NCBI GenBank assembly: GCA_019112875.1
Contig: DXIO01000083.1
Coordinates: 1 to 43,416, forward strand
DNA: 43,416 nucleotides
Direction: 5' to 3'
Source of the DNA: Candidatus Aquabacterium excrementipullorum
GTDB lineage: Bacteria > Pseudomonadota > Gammaproteobacteria > Burkholderiales > Burkholderiaceae_C
This document shows positions 41,592 through 43,416 of the stretch, in pieces; the stretch's first letter is position 1, and the number at the start of each line of letters is the position of its first letter. The notes under the pieces are model-generated. The model saw only the letters and a list, made by a program, of their open reading frames with translations, made no database searches and was not told where the DNA came from. A program made the position numbers and the translations under genes.

Positions 41592-43416
41592 ATGACCCCA
41601 GAGCCCAGCAGCCCCGCCGGTGCGGCGCCGCTCAGCCGCCCGCCGGGCGCCCGTGGCGCACGCACCGCCATCCTGGGTTGGGCGGCGGGGGTGTGGACCC
41701 TGCTGGTCATCGCCGGGGCGACCTGGAACATCAACCACGAACTGGACCAGGGCCGCGAGGACAACCTGGCCAACGCCAGCCACCGCCTGGACAGCCTGCG
41801 CGACACGCTCGATTCGAGCTTCCAGCAGCTCGTGGCCTTGCCCCGGGCCCTGGGCCGCGAGGACGGCATGCAGCGTTTCCTGCTCGACACCCAGGTCGAG
41901 GGTTCGGCCGGCCTCACCGAAGCCGACCGCAGCCGCGTGCAGTCCCACCTGCTGTCGCGCCCCACCGTGCGCCAGATGAGCCAGCAGCTCAAGGACACGA
42001 GCAAGGATTTCAAGCTCTCCGAGATCTTCCTGATGGACCGCTACGGCACCGTGATCGCCGACAGCGGCTACGACGCCCAGCCCAATCCCATCGGCGGCAA
42101 CTACAAGACACGCAGCTACTACACCGAGGCCCTGGACGTGGGCAGCGGCTCGCAGTTCGTCGTCGGGCGCGTCAACCCGCAACCGGGCTTCTACTTCGCC
42201 GGCCGGGTCGACCGCGAGGGCCAGGCCGTCGGCGTGCTGGTCATCAAGCGCGACCCGGAAGGCATGGCCCGCCTGTTCGACGGCGACCAGCGCCTGATCT
42301 TCGTCACCGACCGCAACGGCGTGATCGTGATGAGCAACCAGCCGCGCTGGACGCTCACCCACGCCCCCATCCGCGACAAGCTGACCCTGTCCGAGGGCAG
42401 CCAGCAGAAGCTCTACCGGCGGCAGGTGCCTTCGCAGAACTGGCAGGTCAGCAGCGCCGCCGTGGGCTCGCGCACCGCCGACCTGGTCACCATCGGCTCG
42501 CAGCGCTACCTGGCCGTGCAGCGCCCCGTGATGGCCGACACCTACACCGCCTGGGTGCTGGCGCCGCTGGAAGGCGAGTCCGCCCTGATCACGGCGCGGG
42601 GGCTGGCCTGGGCCCTGGTGCTGATGCTGGGCTACGGTGTGCTGTCGATGCTGCTGCAGCGCAGCCGGCGCCTGAACGCCATGGCCTCCGCCCGCCGCGA
42701 ACTGCACGACATGGCCCAGACCCTGCCGCTGGCGCTGTTCCGCTACCACCGCCGGGCCGATGGCGAGGCGCAGTTCGGCTTCCTGAGCCAGGCGGTCGAA
42801 CGCGTGATCGGGCTGGACGCCACCACCGTGCTCAACGATCCCACCCTGCCCTGGCGCCTGGCCGGCCTGCCCGAGCAGCTGCCGCCCACGCAGCCCACCG
42901 AGCTGGCCGTGCGCGTACAGGGCCGCCCGCGCTGGGTGCGCTGCCACAGCACGCCCACGCGGGACGCCGACGGCGGCACCACCTACAACGGCTACTGGCT
43001 GGACATCACCGAGCACAAGGAGCAGTCCACGCGTTCGCTGGCCGTGTTCCAGAACACCCCCAACGCCTTCCTCTTCTTCAGCCAGGAGCAGGGCATCCAG
43101 CGCGCCAACCCCCAGGCCCTGGCCATGTTCCGCGCCGACAGCGAGCGCGCGCTGCTGGGCCTCAAGCCCTGGCTGCCACCGCTGTCCGCCGCCGTGCAGG
43201 CCGATGGGCAGCCCGCGCAGGAGCTGGCCCATGCGCTGATGGACGAGGTGCGCAGCACCGGCCAGGCCCGCACGTTCGAATGGCGCCACAGCACGCTCGA
43301 TGGCCGCCCCTTCGACACCGAGGTCGTGCTGATCCCCTTCGAGCACGACGGCCTGCCGCTGTACTGCGTCATCATTCAGGACATCTCGGTGCGCAAGCAG
43401 GCCGAGGCCTTCACCC
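41592..43416 (+). CDS. Cache-PAS membrane sensor protein (runs off right edge)
   Basis: 608 codons are visible and the gene continues beyond the window. The ATG at 41592 follows GAGGAG. A first membrane helix at about 27-46, a large periplasmic dCache-like domain at about 47-330 (I-F-L-M-D-R-Y-G-T-V-I-A-D-S, R-S-Y-Y-T-E-A, Y-F-A-G-R-V, L-I-F-V-T-D-R-N-G-V-I-V-M-S-N) of the kind found in DctB-like sensors, and a second helix at about 335-356. Two PAS/PAC domains follow (about 370-475, ending L-D-I-T-E-H-K; about 480-605, ending Q-D-I-S-V-R-K-Q). The output domain (histidine kinase, GGDEF or EAL) is not visible. The ligand may be a carboxylate (inference). Confidence 0.88.
   Translation, partial: MTPEPSSPAGAAPLSRPPGARGARTAILGWAAGVWTLLVIAGATWNINHELDQGREDNLANASHRLDSLRDTLDSSFQQLVALPRALGREDGMQRFLLDTQVEGSAGLTEADRSRVQSHLLSRPTVRQMSQQLKDTSKDFKLSEIFLMDRYGTVIADSGYDAQPNPIGGNYKTRSYYTEALDVGSGSQFVVGRVNPQPGFYFAGRVDREGQAVGVLVIKRDPEGMARLFDGDQRLIFVTDRNGVIVMSNQPRWTLTHAPIRDKLTLSEGSQQKLYRRQVPSQNWQVSSAAVGSRTADLVTIGSQRYLAVQRPVMADTYTAWVLAPLEGESALITARGLAWALVLMLGYGVLSMLLQRSRRLNAMASARRELHDMAQTLPLALFRYHRRADGEAQFGFLSQAVERVIGLDATTVLNDPTLPWRLAGLPEQLPPTQPTELAVRVQGRPRWVRCHSTPTRDADGGTTYNGYWLDITEHKEQSTRSLAVFQNTPNAFLFFSQEQGIQRANPQALAMFRADSERALLGLKPWLPPLSAAVQADGQPAQELAHALMDEVRSTGQARTFEWRHSTLDGRPFDTEVVLIPFEHDGLPLYCVIIQDISVRKQAEAFT

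Overview
The window is high-GC DNA with dense, bacterial-style coding. The gene set points to a Gram-negative betaproteobacterium of the order Burkholderiales, probably near Leptothrix, Rubrivivax or Aquabacterium (inferred from gene content and protein style; no search was run). It holds exosortase/PEP-CTERM protein sorting, Kdo/LPS genes (kdsD, kdsC, lptC), a chromosomal parA/parB/parS system beside mnmG-rsmG, and many hybrid histidine kinases. The mnmG, rsmG, parA, parB and parS genes and sites suggest an origin-proximal region, although I found no DnaA-box cluster.

Layout. Positions 1-5.1 kb hold an envelope/exopolysaccharide module: the N-terminal part of an exosortase leaving the left edge, two tandem paralogous PEP-CTERM proteins, a phosphoglycosyl transferase, a glycosyltransferase and a convergent UDP-glucose dehydrogenase. 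Positions 5.2-9.4 kb hold xerC, a BON lipoprotein, rlmI and an AraC-type regulator. Positions 9.4-18 kb form a signalling block: an HDOD protein, a membrane hybrid kinase, a diguanylate cyclase and a GAF-PAS hybrid kinase, interrupted by a cytochrome b561-YceI-YceI operon. Positions 18-30.3 kb contain a flavin reductase, a membrane methyltransferase, parB, a TetR/P450 divergent pair, a third hybrid kinase, parA, a PEP-CTERM gene, rsmG and mnmG. Positions 30.5-36.3 kb hold another PEP-CTERM gene, a YkgJ protein, a sterol-desaturase-family hydroxylase, a YchJ protein, an SDR enzyme, a polytopic membrane protein, a glycine-rich RRM protein and a His/Asp-rich secreted protein. Positions 36.3-41.5 kb hold the kdsD-kdsC-lptC-SDR operon and a divergent Kef-type antiporter. 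The right edge cuts a Cache-PAS sensor.

How the parts fit. The exosortase would recognise and cleave the four PEP-CTERM proteins, and the glycosyltransferases and Ugd would supply the associated polysaccharide. ParA, ParB and three parS sites (two inside mnmG, one just upstream) form the chromosome-partition system. Unusually, parA and parB are separated by about 5 kb of unrelated genes.

The least explained parts are two non-coding structures. One is a pair of about 150-bp inverted units at 20646-21024, between tetR and parB. They share an identical 29-bp core, but each is closed by its own unrelated self-complementary arms, around a central 18-bp hairpin. The other is a 227-bp nested palindromic element at 18054-18280 with perfect 21-bp ends.
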